Source of the DNA: Neoceratodus forsteri
Lineage: Eukaryota; Chordata; Ceratodontiformes; Ceratodontidae
Length of the DNA stretch: 64,000 nucleotides
Direction of reading: 5' to 3'
NCBI GenBank assembly: GCA_016271365.2
Contig: CM057452.1
Coordinates: 1,244,245,001-1,244,309,000, forward strand
Shown: one piece after another, positions 21,691 to 34,166 of the stretch
Position numbering within the stretch: position 1 is the stretch's first letter
Layout: every line of letters begins with the position of its first letter
The notes under the pieces: model-generated
The model's input: only the letters and a program-made list of their open reading frames with translations
Databases searched by the model: none
What the model was told of the DNA's origin: nothing
Made by a program: the position numbers and the translations under genes

Positions 21691-24436
21691 TCCATCTTCT
21701 CCTGTTTTGCAATGACTGATACGGCTGGAATCTCTTTTTACAAAACAAGTGAAGTTATAAAAATAATGACCTGACATGGTTTGCAGAAAAGCTTTGAACT
21801 GCAGCATGGCAACACAAAATGGTAGATTATTACAGTTTTCTCCATTGATCTATGCATGAAAGTAATGATGTTGGAAAACAACCATGGAAAAAAAATACTC
21901 GGGACTAGATAATCAGCAGGTGGCCTGTACAGAAAGCAACTCACACAAATCTGTTGTGCTGCAGGTTAGTTTTAACTGTGAAAAGATAATCTTACTTAAA
22001 GTCAAGCGTGCATTCAATACAATTATTGTGACTACATTGCTAATGTAACAGACTACATACAGTACATTATTCTTATCTCACCAGACCCATTTGATCACAT
22101 TGGATTTTTAAGTAATCCAGCTGCTCCATCTGTGCTTCAGTCCTTCCAGCTGTAAAATGGAACTCCACCAAGGTTGGGGGGGGGGGATTTTGTATCTATA
22201 TTATGTTAATGTATGGGACAATGGCCTATATTGGTGAATCTTTGGTATAATGGACATAAGGTACAGTATTTTAGTTTTATGTTGACCCTTACTATTCATG
22301 AAACAGCTCTTTAGTGTTATTTTGGACTTGTTTTGACTTCTTGTTACATTTCTTCTTGATTTGCACATTTTCTTTAAAGGCACAGTAGTGTAGCACCTGG
22401 AGTGGTGTTAAGGGAGGAGAAATGTTACATTAAGTTAAACATTTTGCTGAAAAAGTGCTTCTTGAGTTGCATGGTAAAAAAAGTGTTTATTCCAGTGAAA
22501 AAGTGCTTCATGACTATAGGCCAATATGCTGTAAAATATAAATATGGACTGCTGTATTATAGAGCTCCTGATGCTCTAGGGAAACCACTGAAAACATTAA
22601 CACTTGGACAAATTTCAGACAATATTTTAAATATTGTCCCTACATATCTTTTCCTTCATCTGGATTGCTAAGGACAGTACATTAAATAGGGATCACTGTT
22701 CATCAGATGTCAGCAACTATCATAGGTTTCTACATCCGAAGCTCCAGTCCTCTGTTGGGGACATTAACACCATGATGAGATTGTTAATGACTTTAAGTGT
22801 TGGATTATTTTTGGTTTGCAAATGTTTTAACAAACACTTGCTCCCAGATGAAATGTGCCAGCATTTCTAAAGAGAACTGTGTTGAATATGGAAGTTATTT
22901 TTCCTGTAGAAGCTGTTTTTAAAATATGGGTTACCATTTTATCATTGTTCGGTCTTTATTTAGCCTTTTAGTAAACTCAGAGGGTTCTTGTGATTTATGC
23001 ACTTGTGGTAAGGAAACATCTACAACTTTGTGATGTAGCATATGACCTTTTCAACAGACTTACGCAGCGACATGCGGATGCATTGTGACAACAATGTATG
23101 AGCTTATTAAGGACAAATAAGCTACATCATGCAGTTCTTAAATGGTCTGTATGACCTTTGTGTAAGTCTTATCACCCGATGAGTTTGCTAAAAGGCCATT
23201 GAAGTTGGAAATACAATAGAAGGCAAATCAACATTTGACAAACAGCTTTAAAAGTAAATATAAGCTTGGAAGTTGAAGACAATTCTCATTAAAGCATGCA
23301 AATTGTTTACACATGCAGACAATTTTCTTAGAATCATCTAAGTCATGAGAATTCTTACCACTTTACTGAGTTTTGTTGAAGAAATTTCCTCTAAAAGGTC
23401 AAAATCAGACACAGATGGTAAATATCAAAAAATTTCATCTATGGGTCACTACAGTGTTTTCATGTCTGTGTCTCACTCTGTCCCCTGAGAGACTCGGGTT
23501 CATTTGAGATCCTTGTAATCCTACCATACACTTGGCTGACTGAGTGAGAACCACATCTCAGAGGTAGGGTTCTCAACACCAAGCCATGGACTGCCAAATA
23601 TCAGCATCTCATGTTGGCTTATCATACAGTACCATTGACATTATCTGAAAAGGTAACTGCTCAACCACTTTCCTAGCTGGAAGAAGGGTGCAGCTGTAAA
23701 TACCCTCACAGTCAGGATGGGGCATTAGAAAAAAAGAAAAGAAAAGAGAAAAAAATCTACTAGGGTACAGTGGTGCAGGGCAACATGGGTTTGCCTGGCA
23801 TGCAGGTGGCCAATATTCCCACCTGAGCTTGTGTTGAAATGGGTGGAGGACAGCAGGAAAGGTGCATTGCTCCCATAAGTGTATGGACCTGATGAACTGC
23901 TCCTAGAGTGACACCACTAGACAGTTGATAAGGGTAATAATTGTGGCACAGAACACCACAAGCCATCTATTACCCTTTCCCCAGGTATGTGTTGAATCAA
24001 GTGTACCTAATGTTAAATAGGAAGTGGATGAAAGTAAACAGAGGGGAATGTTTTCAGGGTAAAGGCATCAACAAATCAACATCCTTACACAATGGACCTG
24101 CTACATGCATGGCTCTCCCTTCATGCAGTGGGATCTATAACTGTCCAAAATACTCCCTGAGCAGGCTATGAAAAGGATCCCACCCTTTGTCGACAAACTA
24201 AGCTATGCAGTATGATGAATGGTGACTGGACTGAATTAAGCCTGCTACAGGTAAGCAGAGTCCTAAAATGGACAGCAGCAGAGACATGCAAAAGACAAAA
24301 GCAAGAAAGTAAACCCAGTTAGGGCTAAAAAAAAGGCTTCAAACAGGCATGGGATAGGCATAAGGGAGCAATACAGATGAGTATAAATAGATAGACCATT
24401 GACAGAGTAAAGGCCTATGGCACACTCAGAAGATAG
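21691..24436. other. No recognisable gene or element
   Basis: There is a G-run near 22167-22178. The segment 22430-22520 repeats AAAAAGTGCTTC-type phrases. Otherwise this is AT-leaning sequence without coding motifs or inverted ends that I can support. Short open frames have no family features. Confidence 0.45.
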
Positions 24437-24599
24437 AAACAAGCATTTGTCAATGCCGAATGTTTGCTTTCTGGTTTTAGCATATGAAATGCAGGAGTTA
24501 GACAGATGCAGCATAGGAATGGCAGAGAAGTAATGAACTTCACACCAACCCCACCTCCACCTTGCAGAGATGGACAGGCATTGGGGTATGCATTTGGGT

Positions 24600-24925
24600 A
24601 GTCACCCATAATGTTCATGCCATTTCACCTCACCCTGACCTGCAGACACCGACAAATGTTGAGGTGTGCCTTGGGGTGGTCAGCTTCACAGTCACCCCAT
24701 TCCATAAGGACATATGCTGAAATGGATGCAGTATAGGAGAATGGGGTGAACTGTGGGACTGAAGAGTCCAAGGCACACCTTGAGGCCTTTCACTGGCTGC
24801 AGGGTGGGGAGGGAGGGTGTGGAATGGCATGAGCATTACAGTTGGCAATCCAAAGGCACACCCTTGATGCCTGTCAGTTTGTACAGGGTGGGACATTATT
24901 GTTAGAAACCCTAACGCCCTGGGTG
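24600..24925. repeat. Foldback module inside composite copy 2
   Basis: Inverse-matching halves meet at GTATAGGAGAATGGGGTGA and CACCCCATTCCATAAGG. GAGGTGTGCCTTGGGG is answered by CCAAGGCACACCTTGAGG, and CCAAAGGCACACCCTTGATG answers GGCATTGGGGTATGC. The end TTAGAAACCCTAACGCC matches the arm end of the free hairpin at 17319-17629. Confidence 0.75.
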
Positions 24926-24934
24926 TTTGTTGGT

Positions 24935-26790
24935 ATTTTCACTCCAAATTTTCAACATGGCCTTTTTGTGACCCCCACCTCATGAAAGCATTTGGGATCT
25001 CTTCTCATGAACAGTGGCACTGTGATTTTGTTAATGTGTCCTGAACTTTGAGTTCCTACAGCGACCGTGCTATTCTGCACCAGAAGTATGAAAACACAGG
25101 TCGGGCAGAATGTGAAGAATGACAGCTGTACCATTCATAGGGAGGTGTGAAGAGATGGCAATATTGAAAATCTGTAGTGAAAATATTAAAAATGCTCAAA
25201 CTTCTGAGCGTACGTGAAAACTGTGCAATGCATGCGTGTAATAGTCATTTAGTGGAATTATTTCACCTAATTTTCAACATAGGCATTTTGTAACCACTGC
25301 TAATGAACACTATCACTATGATTTTCTTAATCTGTCCCAAACATTGATTTCCCACAGCGACTGTGCTATTCTGCGCAACATGTGTAAATGCATATTTCGG
25401 GCATGATATGAAAAATTACAGCTGTACGATTCATAAGAAGGTGTGAAAAAATGCCAATGTTGAAAATCTGTAGTGAAAATATTACAAATGCAGGAGCTGA
25501 ATATGTATAGCCTCGAGGAAAGGAGGGAGAGGGGGGACATGATAGAAACATTCAAGTACCTCAAGGGAATCAACAAAGTCCAAGAGGGTAGCATCTTTCA
25601 AAAAAAGAGGTGTGCAAGAACAAAGGGGCACAATTTAAAGATAGAAGGAGGGGCTCAGAGGTAATTAGAAGTATTTTTTCACAGAGAGGGTTGTGGATGC
25701 ATGGAATGGCCTTCCAAAGGAGGTTGTGGAGTCAAAAACAGTGGTGGAATTCAAGCATGCATGGGACAGTCTTAAGGCAATTCTAGGGGGTTGGGGTAGG
25801 AAGAAGTAGGCTGCTGGTTAACTAGGATCTGCAGCTTATCCATTAGGTAGGGAGATGGGCAGACTGGATGGGCCAGGCGGTCCTTATCTGCCGTCAAAAT
25901 CTATGTTTCTATGTTTCATTACGAGGGTGCATGGAAACTGCGCAACATACACTCATAAAACAGTCAATTTATGGACTTTTGTCACAAAATTTTCAACATA
26001 GGCATTTTTGGACCTCTGTTCATGAACAGAGTCACTGAGATTTTCTTACTCTATCCCAAACACTGATTTCCCACAGCAAATTCACTATTGTTAGCCAGAA
26101 GTGCGAAAACACATTTCAGCCAGGATGTGAAAAATGACAACTGTACTGTTCATAAGGAGGTCTGAAAATGCCAGTTTTGAAGATCTGGAGTGAAAATACA
26201 ACAAATTTGTGAAGTTACAAGGGTGCCTAGAAACTACACAATATACGCTCATAACACAGTCATTTTATGGACATCTGTCACAAAATTTTCAACATAGGCA
26301 TTTTAGGACCTCTGTTCATGAACAGAGTCACTGTGATTTTCTTAATCTGTCCCAAACACTGACTTCCCACAGCAACTTCACTATTGTCAGCCAGAAGTGC
26401 GAAAACACATTTCAGCCAGGATGTGAAAAATGACAGCTGTACTGTTCATAAGGAGGTCTGAAAAAATGCCAGTGTTGAAGATCTGGAGTGAAAATACAAC
26501 AAATTTGTGAAGTTACAAGGGTGCCTGGAAACTGCATAATACATGCTCATAACACAGTCATTTTATGGACATTTGTCACAAAATTTTCAACATAGGCATT
26601 TTAGGACCCCTGTTCATGAACAGTGACACTGCCATTTCATTAATCAGTCCCCAAAGGTGATTCTGCACAGTGACCTTGAAATCTCCTTTCAGACGAATAA
26701 CACCATGACAGTTACTGAATTCATGAGGAGGGGTCCCAATAACCCCAAGTTGAAAATTTGGTTGCAAAAGTAAAAAAAAATGGCTGAGAT
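24935..26790 (+). repeat. 294-bp inverted-dimer satellite array, about 5 units
   Basis: TTTTCAACATAGGCATTTT-like marks fall near 24954, 25271, 25990, 26285 and 26583. After removing the 427-bp CR1 insertion the spacing is 292-298 bp in most cases. Orientation is opposite to the array at 5500-6850 and the same as 44550-45360. Confidence 0.85.
25492..25918 (+). mobile_element. 5'-truncated CR1 nested in the satellite
   Basis: Begins abruptly at LNMYSLEERRERGDM and ends with the CR1 3' end (GGTCCTTATCTGCCGTC, then TCTATGTTTCTATGTT). The satellite resumes directly afterwards (ATTACGAGGGTGCATGG). The encoded C-terminus keeps MIETFKYLKGINKVQEGS but is broken by frameshifts. 5' truncation is the normal result of incomplete reverse transcription. 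Insertion into the array dates it as younger than the array expansion. Confidence 0.9.
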
Positions 26791-27684
26791 ATCCACATAA
26801 GTTGAAAAGACCCTATTTATGCATTTATACAGCTTACCGGCATTTGTTAGTTTGCGGTCGGCTTTGAAGAGTGCAGATGTGTTCCTGGTCCACTGAAGAT
26901 CATTGCGCTGGGCTCTGGAGGTAAGTATGGGGTGAGGGGGAGGTGTGGAGAAGTGGGGTGTGCAGAGGGCAGCTGTAGGTTGGGGGAAGGGGCATGAGAC
27001 ACTGTGATGGACCATTTTCTTGGTTTCAGGGACAACAAAATAACCAAAAGACATCACGGGAAGGTTTTTTTTTTTTGCAGGCTTACTTTGGTCACAGTGG
27101 GGTGGGCTCCCAGTGTGCCACCTTAATTTTAGGAGAGGGGGATTCAAACTGATGGGGACTGGGCTCCCTGTCAGCAAAGAAAGACTGTTTGGGGGGCATG
27201 ATGCTGAGGGGGATTGGACACCCCCTTGGCACACAACAAATGGGGGGCCATTATGCCGACGGGGAGTGGGCTTCCCCTGTCAGCAAATTAACTGGGTCGG
27301 GTGCATGCTGATATGTGGATTGGGCACCCCCATCAGCTTTCATGGGGCTCTGAGGCAGACGGTGATACCCGCCACCATGTTCATGGAAATGTTACATCAG
27401 GCAAGGTATAGCCTGCAATGACTAGTTGCTCCCTCATTGCTGCTGAATGGCTGATGCTGCAATGACAAGGCGGCCCCTGATTGTGGTGGCCAAATCATTT
27501 CAAGTTAGTGGCACTTCTGAAGAACCAGTGTCATCAGGACAGTGCTCCTGCATTTGTTGAACACTGCCAAGCCCACAAATGCAGTGCCAGCATTGGCCGC
27601 CACAGTGCCACACCTCCACAACCTGTTTTTCTCCTAAGCTGCCACATAATGTTTCTTGCACATGTGTGCAAGCAAACATAAAAA

Positions 27685-27750
27685 TGGGCAGACTGGATGC
27701 GCCTTGCAGTCCTTATCTGCTGTCAACTTCTCTGTTTCTATGTTTCTATA
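27685..27750 (+). mobile_element. CR1 3' tail fragment
   Basis: Only the last 65 bp of a CR1 are present: GGGCAGACTGGATG, CAGTCCTTATCTGCTGTC and TCTGTTTCTATGTTTCTAT. It begins within 6 bp of the right end of composite copy 2. Confidence 0.8.
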
Positions 27751-28434
27751 TAAATTAGAATAACAAAAAAGCCAGCTACAGTACCATCTAGAAACAACAG
27801 ATTTCTAACAATCCTAGTTTAAACTTAAGACATAATGGCAGCTGAAAATCTACTACAGTTGCATTCTGCTTCATTGAGATTGGCGTACCTGTCACACTGG
27901 CTAATGAGATTCATATTCTGAAATTTGGTTCATCATATTGACCTGGCAGAAAAGGACATGGTGTTTCAGCCAATGTTCTTCTACTTGGAGGCAGACGGGA
28001 ATGTCTCAACTACTCATTCTATGCATGGTTGTGATTCTATGGAGATGTTAGTGGGCAAGATAGGGGTTGTTAATGTGTACTGACATCATTGTGTGACACA
28101 GTGAGATGTACCACAAAGTGTGGTGGACAGGAGGGATTAGTAGAGTGCAGAGTAATGAAAAAAATGGATTCCTAGTGGATGAAGCTCTGCCCCACCACAT
28201 ATTTCCATAATCTTGCTGATGGTCATGATCCACCTCTCCTCTCATGTGGATTCCAGCAGGTTGAGGATGACACCAGCAGCACGGCTGGGAGATGGGCCCC
28301 AGCTTATGTAAAAGCTTGGCACTCAGGTGGTAAGTGATAGATTATGGAGACCATTACCAGAACAGGGAGAGATCTCAAGAGTGTTGCAAGCAAGTCTGAC
28401 CCAGGCACAAAAGATAAATAAGCAAAAAGGGCCA
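27751..28434. other. No recognisable feature
   Basis: No coding motifs and no inverted ends. Short frames only. Confidence 0.45.
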
Positions 28435-29680
28435 TTAAACAAGATTTGCAAAAACATTGCGTTTTGCACAGTGTTTTGATTTGTGTGCATGGTCCTAGTT
28501 TGTCCTTTCCTTTGTTTGCTTTTGAGAGTTTTTTTGTTTTCTAAATTAGCCTGCTAATTACATATATGGTAGTTTTATGGCTCCTGGAAGTCTCCATTTT
28601 AACAAAGTTTATTATTATTCTTTTTTGTACAATGCCTCCTGTCCCATATGTCAGTGATGCATCTAGGACCACTGCTTCAGCAAGTACTGGAGATAGGAGT
28701 CTGATGTTCAGGCCTCCACTAAATAACTCTAATTTAATATTTTTGTTTCATATGTATGTGCCAGGTCTAGCCAACTGGAGTACATGTTTCACTTTTAAGG
28801 GACAACTAAACAGGTTAAAATGGACAAGTAACACTCAGGAAATCTGAAAAGGTTGTCACACTTGTACATTAAAGGATTTTGTTGAGAAACGTAATGTAAT
28901 GGTGACAGTATAGGTAAATTTATAAGATGTCTATTCATACTGAATGATTGCTTTGGAGCACTGTTGCACCGATAATGTCATTACGTTATGATGTCACGTC
29001 CATTTTTGTCATCTGCTGGAGCGGGACTTTTCAATATATAGCGCTGCTTCTGGATATGCATCAGACATGACGAAACGCTATTAAATCCCTGTTTTCAACA
29101 AAATGAACCACATGCTACTGCAGGTAAGACTACAACCTACAATTCTATCAGTTCAGATTTCTTCAGTGTTACTTTCCCATTTTACTCTGTTTAGTTGTCC
29201 TTTAAAACTTTTCATTTCATCAAACTATTCACAGCTATAAAAAAGCACACAAATCACCCCAGATCATCAATGCTATGATCAGTTAAGACTTTAGATGTTT
29301 TTTTTTTAAAAATAACTCACTCAGTTAGCCCTTTGCTAAAATCTAAATATAGCCTTCAGTAATTACTGTATCGGTAAAGTTACAGTGCTTAATATCACAG
29401 CTCTGCTGTTGTAAAATTGACTGTAAATCAGTACTTGCTGAATTTATTGTCCCAGATATATCACTATCACATGGGACAGGAGGCATTGTAGGAAAAAGAA
29501 GAGCAATAAGCCATGCTAAAATGTACATCCCCAGGGCCATAAAACTACTATAAAACTAGCTGGCTAATTTAGGAAAAAAACTCCTAATAGCAGACAAAGG
29601 GAAGGATACACTAGGGCTACACAGACAAATGAAAACACTCTGCACAATAAATGTGTTTTTGCAAATTCTGACTGTGGTAA
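28435..29680. repeat. Large nested inverted repeat
   Basis: The outer arms at about 28435-28720 and 29395-29675 are diverged inverse copies. For example, TTTGCAAAAACA, AATTAGCC, TAGTTTTATGGC, ACAATGCCTCCTGTCCCAT and TCAGCAAGTACTG all occur on the plus strand in the left arm and on the minus strand in the right arm. Because of this, similar short frames (containing TMPPVP and SASTG) appear on opposite strands. Between the arms sits a TTAA-flanked MITE (28795-29205). Origin unknown: possibly an older foldback element, or an inverted duplication into which the MITE inserted. Confidence 0.7.
28795..29205. mobile_element. TTAA-flanked MITE with GGACAACTAAACAG ends
   Basis: TTAA at 28795-28798 is followed by GGGACAACTAAACAGG. 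The right end reads CTGTTTAGTTGTCCT followed by TTAA at 29202-29205. The arms continue inward for about 55 bp (AAAATGG, AGTAACACT, AAATCTGAA). TTAA duplications and this length (411 bp) fit a piggyBac-type MITE. The interior (28970-29070) holds GACGAAACGCTATTAAAT, which resembles Penelope pseudo-LTR hairpin sequence. Confidence 0.8.
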
Positions 29681-31261
29681 ACTTTTAAAATTCAGCTGCA
29701 GATGTGTAAACTTCTAAAGAAGAAGAGGTCTAAGGCCCAAATGTCCTGCTATCCTGCAAATGCAGTTAGTAATAATAAAAATCTGGGAAGCATTACAGAG
29801 ACCGTTTGAACAGTAACCAGAAAGATATTTCAGTATGGTATTTCTCATTCTTTTTCCTATGATTCTTTCAGTTGCTGATTTTTGTGCGGAATGTTGGCTA
29901 CAGTTCCTTAGATGCTCTGCTGAGTAACTTGTGGTCTAAACCATAATACTGACATGTCTTCACTGCTAAACAGCCACCAAATTGCCCTAGGCAAAATCTG
30001 GAGTGATTTTGTATTTTTAAGCTACTAAAATGTAAAAGATGACAGTCCCGGTGCTTTTCCTTTGGAAAACTTTCTGTTAAATGCAACATTAAAACATGTG
30101 TTGGGTCCATATCAAACTGTTTGAACCTTAAAAGCTGAGATGTTTCATATGCTTAATTTGATCATTTTAAAAAGCGTTACAGTTTTAATGTTTTCCATGT
30201 GCATGATTATTTTTGCATTCTAGATGGGTTGCCATGCTTTTGAAGTGGATTACCACCCAGCTGAGTTGGTAGCCTCGTTTGCTACCATAGAGCTGAAAGA
30301 AAATAAGTGTTCACCTCATTGCATTATTCATAGCCCAGTCATCCCTTAGAGGGTCAGGTTTGAAAAATGCAGTCTCTCATTACCATTTAACTCTGCTGTT
30401 TCAAATGACCCTTAAGACAATGACTGTAAGAAATAGTAATCTTAAAGCATAACCCCTGTCAAGAACCAAGAGAAAATAGGTCAAGGCAGTAAAGAGCTTC
30501 ACTTCTTTTAAATCCCACTTCATATTATACACAATCTAATGGGTTGAGTCTGAAATAAGAATAACATTATAACTAGTGACACTAAAGATTTGACACCAGT
30601 AATAATGCAGGACCTCCTCCCACCCCTAAAGGGCACATACTAAATGTAATATGACTAAATAATTCATCTCCATGCTACTTATTCTGAAGCTATCAAATGT
30701 GGGTTCCCTTTGGATCTGATATAGCTCATTATTCACAGAGACTGTAAAATCTAGAGGGCTAAAGTGCCAAATTGTTAACATGGTGGCCCAATAGACCTGT
30801 GTTTGAAACCTACAAATGTCACTCACATACTGTCTGACCGTGAGCAAGTCATTTAAAGTACAAGTGCTTAGTACGGCTATGCATCTTAAAAAATTAAGGT
30901 TTGGGACCTTTCAATTTCTCTATAATAATTTTGTTTGCTTTTATTTGTTTCTTTAATTCCATTTCCATCATTTTATTTGTATTTTGCCAGCTACTAGCAA
31001 AAGAAGAATCCAATGGAATTTTTGTATTATGATGTCAGAAAAGTTTTACCGGCAAGGTTGGCAGGGGATTTCAATGGGAAACTGTAAACTTGTTTTCAGA
31101 CGTTTATAGAGAAATAACACATTCTTATACCAAAATATCATATATTGACTAGACATATGTGATTTTTGACAACTTACAGTCCTTTGCTATAATTTAGCAG
31201 GTGATATTTTCTTCATAACCAGATTTTACTTGGGAAGAAGAAAAGAAAACCCAATTATTTA
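29681..31261. other. Mostly unassigned, contains a MIR-like SINE trace
   Basis: I see no coding motif. One segment (30755-30865, listed separately) resembles a tRNA-derived SINE. The rest shows no inverted ends or internal repeats. Confidence 0.45.
30755..30865 (+). mobile_element. Possible MIR-like SINE fragment
   Basis: GTTTGAAACC resembles a tRNA B-box. About 30 bp later comes CTGTCTGACCGTGAGCAAG and then TCATTTAAA, closely similar in layout to the MIR core (GTGACC..GGGCAAGTCACTTAA). A left A-box is not clear. MIR relatives are tRNA-derived SINEs mobilised by L2-type LINEs, which are present here. Single copy, so tentative. Confidence 0.4.
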
Positions 31262-31785
31262 CATAGAAACATAGAATTTGATGGCAGATAAGGACTGCTT
31301 GACCCACCTAGTCTGCTCATTTTTCTACCTAACAGACAAGCTGCAGATCCTAGTCAACCAACGGCTTACTTCCTCCTATCCCCCAGGACTGTCTTATGTC
31401 TGTCCCATGCATCCTTGAATTCCCCCACTGTTCTAGACTCCACGACCTCCTCAGGGAGGATGTTCCATTCATCCACAACTCTCTCCATGAAAAGATACTT
31501 CATCACATTACCTCTGAGCCATCCCCCCCCATCTTCAGATTGTGCCCCCTTGTTCTTGCACATCTGTTTTTCTGAAAGATGCTACCCTCTTGGACTTTGC
31601 TGATTCCCTTGAGGTACTTGAAAGTTTCTATCATGTCCCCTCTCTCCCTTCTTTCCTCAAGGGTATACATATTAAGCTCCTTAGGTTTTCTTTGTCTGTC
31701 TTCTGCTGCAGACCCTGCACCATTTTGGTTGCCCTCCTCTGGACAGCCTCCACTCTGTCTATGCCTTTGCGGAGATGGGAGATTA
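31262..31785 (-). mobile_element. 5'-truncated CR1 fragment
   Basis: The minus strand ends at 31262 with the CR1 terminal octamers and GGCAGATAAGGAC complement, and starts at 31785 in the C-terminal RT region (RAKAIDRVEAV-type sequence, complement of GTCTATGCCTTTGCGGAGATG). The translated part contains VVDEWNILPEEVVESRTVGEFKDAW, frame-shifted against upstream sequence. Same family as CR1-A. Confidence 0.9.
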
Positions 31786-32795
31786 TTATTTAAAAAATTG
31801 TAAAATCATATGGATGGACAACAGTAGTGCAAACATATAAAAGTCAAAGTTTGTCGCTGATAGAAGTGTCTATTTCTTTTTGAAAAAGCCAGAAAAATAT
31901 ATTTAATTTCTTATTGAAATACATTGGAGTTCTAAGTAACTGGCAGTTTCTAACATCACAATATTAGAATTCTATTGAATTTTTTTTACTAGCAGTGTAA
32001 AAAGCAAAAACTGACTTGTTTCACTGCAGTAACAAATATTTTGCTAAAAAAATATACAGTACCTCGCACAACGTCAGCAACCCGAGTTTGCGAACAGACT
32101 TGGGCACCAGGGGGTCAGCAGAGGAAGGAGAGGATTAAGCATCCATAGGACTGCTGTCCTCTCCTGGGGTGGGTAACGGGAGCTAGAATGCTCTGCAGTG
32201 GCACCCCGGGAGCACTGCATGAGGGATCACAATCAGGGAACACCAAGAAAAAGTGGAAACCACTCTGGAGGCTGGCCGGATGATGGCTGCTGGCCCTGGA
32301 CACCTCTGAAGACTCCCCAGGAGTCACACAAAGCCTCAGCAGTGCCTTGGACCAAGAGAGAGAGAGAGAGAGTGCACTGGTCTTCTGCCCATTGTTGCCT
32401 TCCCCCTTGGAGGAGGGGAACCCACACGGTGAAGGGTTACACCAGGCTACCCCAAGGAAGGCTGCAGATATGAGGTAAGGTGGCTCGGGGGAGATAGTAG
32501 GAGGATGTCTAAGGGTCATGGCAGCCCGTAGGATAGGCAGCCCCAGAGCACGAAGGGGGCATAAAGATGATAATGCAAAAAAAAAGTCTGAAGTAATTAC
32601 TAGCACAACAAAATACAATAAATAAAATAATCAATTGTCTCTTTGTTACAAGTAAACACCTGCTCTTTAATCTCACTCTGCTCCCCAGACACACCTGGAA
32701 GCATACCTTGACTTTGTGTGCTTTTCAAAGCCCCTCTAAAAATGTTAACTATGGCTTTTTGAATTCTCCCAATTTGCAACATTTATGTAATAACA
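31786..32795. other. No recognisable feature
   Basis: Contains a short GA run (about 32358-32374) and a GC-richer segment (32070-32520) whose overlapping frames on both strands carry no family motif. Confidence 0.45.
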
Positions 32796-32985
32796 ATATT
32801 TATTTTATTTAATTTTATTACCCAGGAAAGGGACCATGAGCCAAGGCTCTTTTCCTGGTGCAAACTGGGGATAGAGGTACAATCAACAGAGTATAAATTA
32901 AATACGAGTTTACATGATAAACAGCATACATAAAGCATTATGCACTAACAACAGGTACATGTACTGAGCAATGGATATTCTCATA
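32796..32985 (-). mobile_element. 3' end of an L2/Rex1-like LINE
   Basis: On the minus strand the sequence ends with CTTGGCTCATGGTCCC, then AATAAAATTAAATAAAATAAAT. The same arrangement (a short GGCTC/CCTGG hairpin followed by an ATTTATTT-type tail) ends LINE-B at 10769 and the fragment at 38208. Only the 3' UTR is present. Confidence 0.6.
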
Positions 32986-32987
<2 letters not shown>

Positions 32988-33043
<56 letters not shown>

Positions 33044-33053
33044 ATATATATAC
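32988..33053. repeat. (TA)n microsatellite
   Basis: About 30 TA units with one TTTA interruption. Confidence 0.95.
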
Positions 33054-33147
33054 TGTATTTATAAAATTTGATTCACATCATATGACCATGTGTATATCAG
33101 AGTGCTACATCACACCTTACCCCTTAATAAACAATTCTGCCATTTTA

Positions 33148-33275
33148 TAAGATAGATAACCCACTCTACAGTGAGCAGTTGCACTGCTGATACACGCACA
33201 CCTTGGGTGGTTGACATACACCAAAGGCATGCATATATCAGAGCATGACCACACACCTAAGAGTGGGTTATCTAT
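33148..33275. repeat. Short hairpin element between TA tracts
   Basis: ATAGATAACCCACTCT (33151) is matched in inverse by AGAGTGGGTTATCTAT (33259). The inner part repeats GCATATATCAGAGCATGACC-like sequence that also occurs just left of the hairpin. About 128 bp, flanked by TA microsatellite on the right. Probably a small MITE. Confidence 0.6.
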
Positions 33276-33299
33276 TACATATATATATATATATATATA

Positions 33300-33332
<33 letters not shown>
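33276..33332. repeat. (TA)n microsatellite
   Basis: About 27 TA units. Confidence 0.95.
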
Positions 33333-33333
<1 letters not shown>

Positions 33334-34049
33334 CTATTATACTGGTATACTGGTGCGGTAGCAAATGTAAATGTTTCAGGAAGGATTGACTTGCAAAAAT
33401 GGGTTATGGTTTCGTCATGTATGCCAGAGAGGACTTAGACACTGTTGAAATACCTGTGTCTGAATCTGGACCTTCTGCTGTTGAATCAATCTTCCTTTCC
33501 CTCACCCTTGGCACCATAAAAAATCTCATAGAAGGTTGTGTATACTGTACATACCTCCTCAGGTAGCAGTCCCTGGCCTCCCCTCCTTCATAACCTCCCT
33601 TGCTAACCTCGCACAGCATGATCTCATACTTGGAGGTGACTTCAACGTTGACTGGTTGAAATCTAACTCTTTCTAATTGACTGCCATCCTGGCTGACTCA
33701 AATCTGGTTCAAATGATTGGTGACCCTATTCGTAGTAATACAAAGATGGGTAACCATACTTTACTTGACTGGGTGGTCACAAACTGTGCCCTGAAGATAA
33801 AATCAGTGGAGATTCTCTCAGATGGTATAAGTGACCACTCACTGACACTCTGTGTATGGTGTAACAACTTCCCTAACCCCCATCCTAAGATCATCCCTAT
33901 GCGGGACATGTCCAGGTTTGACACCAACAACTTTGTCGATACCATCTGAGAAAATGATTGGGATCCAATTAATACGTTGCTGGACATTAACTTGGCACTA
34001 GACTATTTCATGGCAAAATTCACTAACATTGTTGATAACTCACTGTATG

Positions 34050-34166
34050 TGGTGCTCATCACTGTATTCTTTTTGTTGTACTCTCCCGGGTCATGCCTGA
34101 AAATAGGCAAGACTGTTGCCTAGTGCACTTACCCAGTTACCAAAAGCTAACAAATAAATAAACATA
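34050..34166 (+). mobile_element. Nested 3' end of an L2/Rex1-like LINE
   Basis: TCCCGGGTCATGCCTGAAAA, then TAGGCA, TTACC and CAAAAGCTAACAAATAAATA match the complement of 38208-38300 nearly base for base. It interrupts the LINE-C frame between NIVDNSL and the linker region. Only about 115 bp arrived, a very short 5'-truncated insertion. Confidence 0.75.

Larger units (their letters stand above)
24437..27679 (+). mobile_element. Composite tandem-repeat element, copy 2 (both ends present)
   Basis: The left end AAACAAGCATTTGTCAATGC (24438) is identical to copy 3 at 44056. It holds ATGTTTGCTT (24460-24469), which is inverted at the right end as AAGCAAACAT (27670-27679). The right end carries a 31-bp imperfect palindrome (27649-27679), also in copy 3. 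Internal order: foldback module (24600-24925), 294-bp satellite (24935-26790), GCCGAC-type single-copy block (26820-26930), and TGGGCTCCCAG-type repeats (27090-27340). Flanking DNA differs from copy 3, so the two shared ends define a mobile or dispersed unit of about 2.8 kb without its nested CR1. Confidence 0.75.

Noticed and set aside
28566..29540. Paired short ORFs on opposite strands sharing TMPPVP and SASTG, looking like a small membrane protein family
   Set aside because: They are the two arms of an inverted repeat. Similarity reflects DNA palindromy and both frames are short and unframed by other signals.
32115..32618. 167-codon minus ORF in a GC-richer stretch
   Set aside because: No family motif, overlapping frames on the other strand, and no splice or expression evidence; not supportable as a gene.
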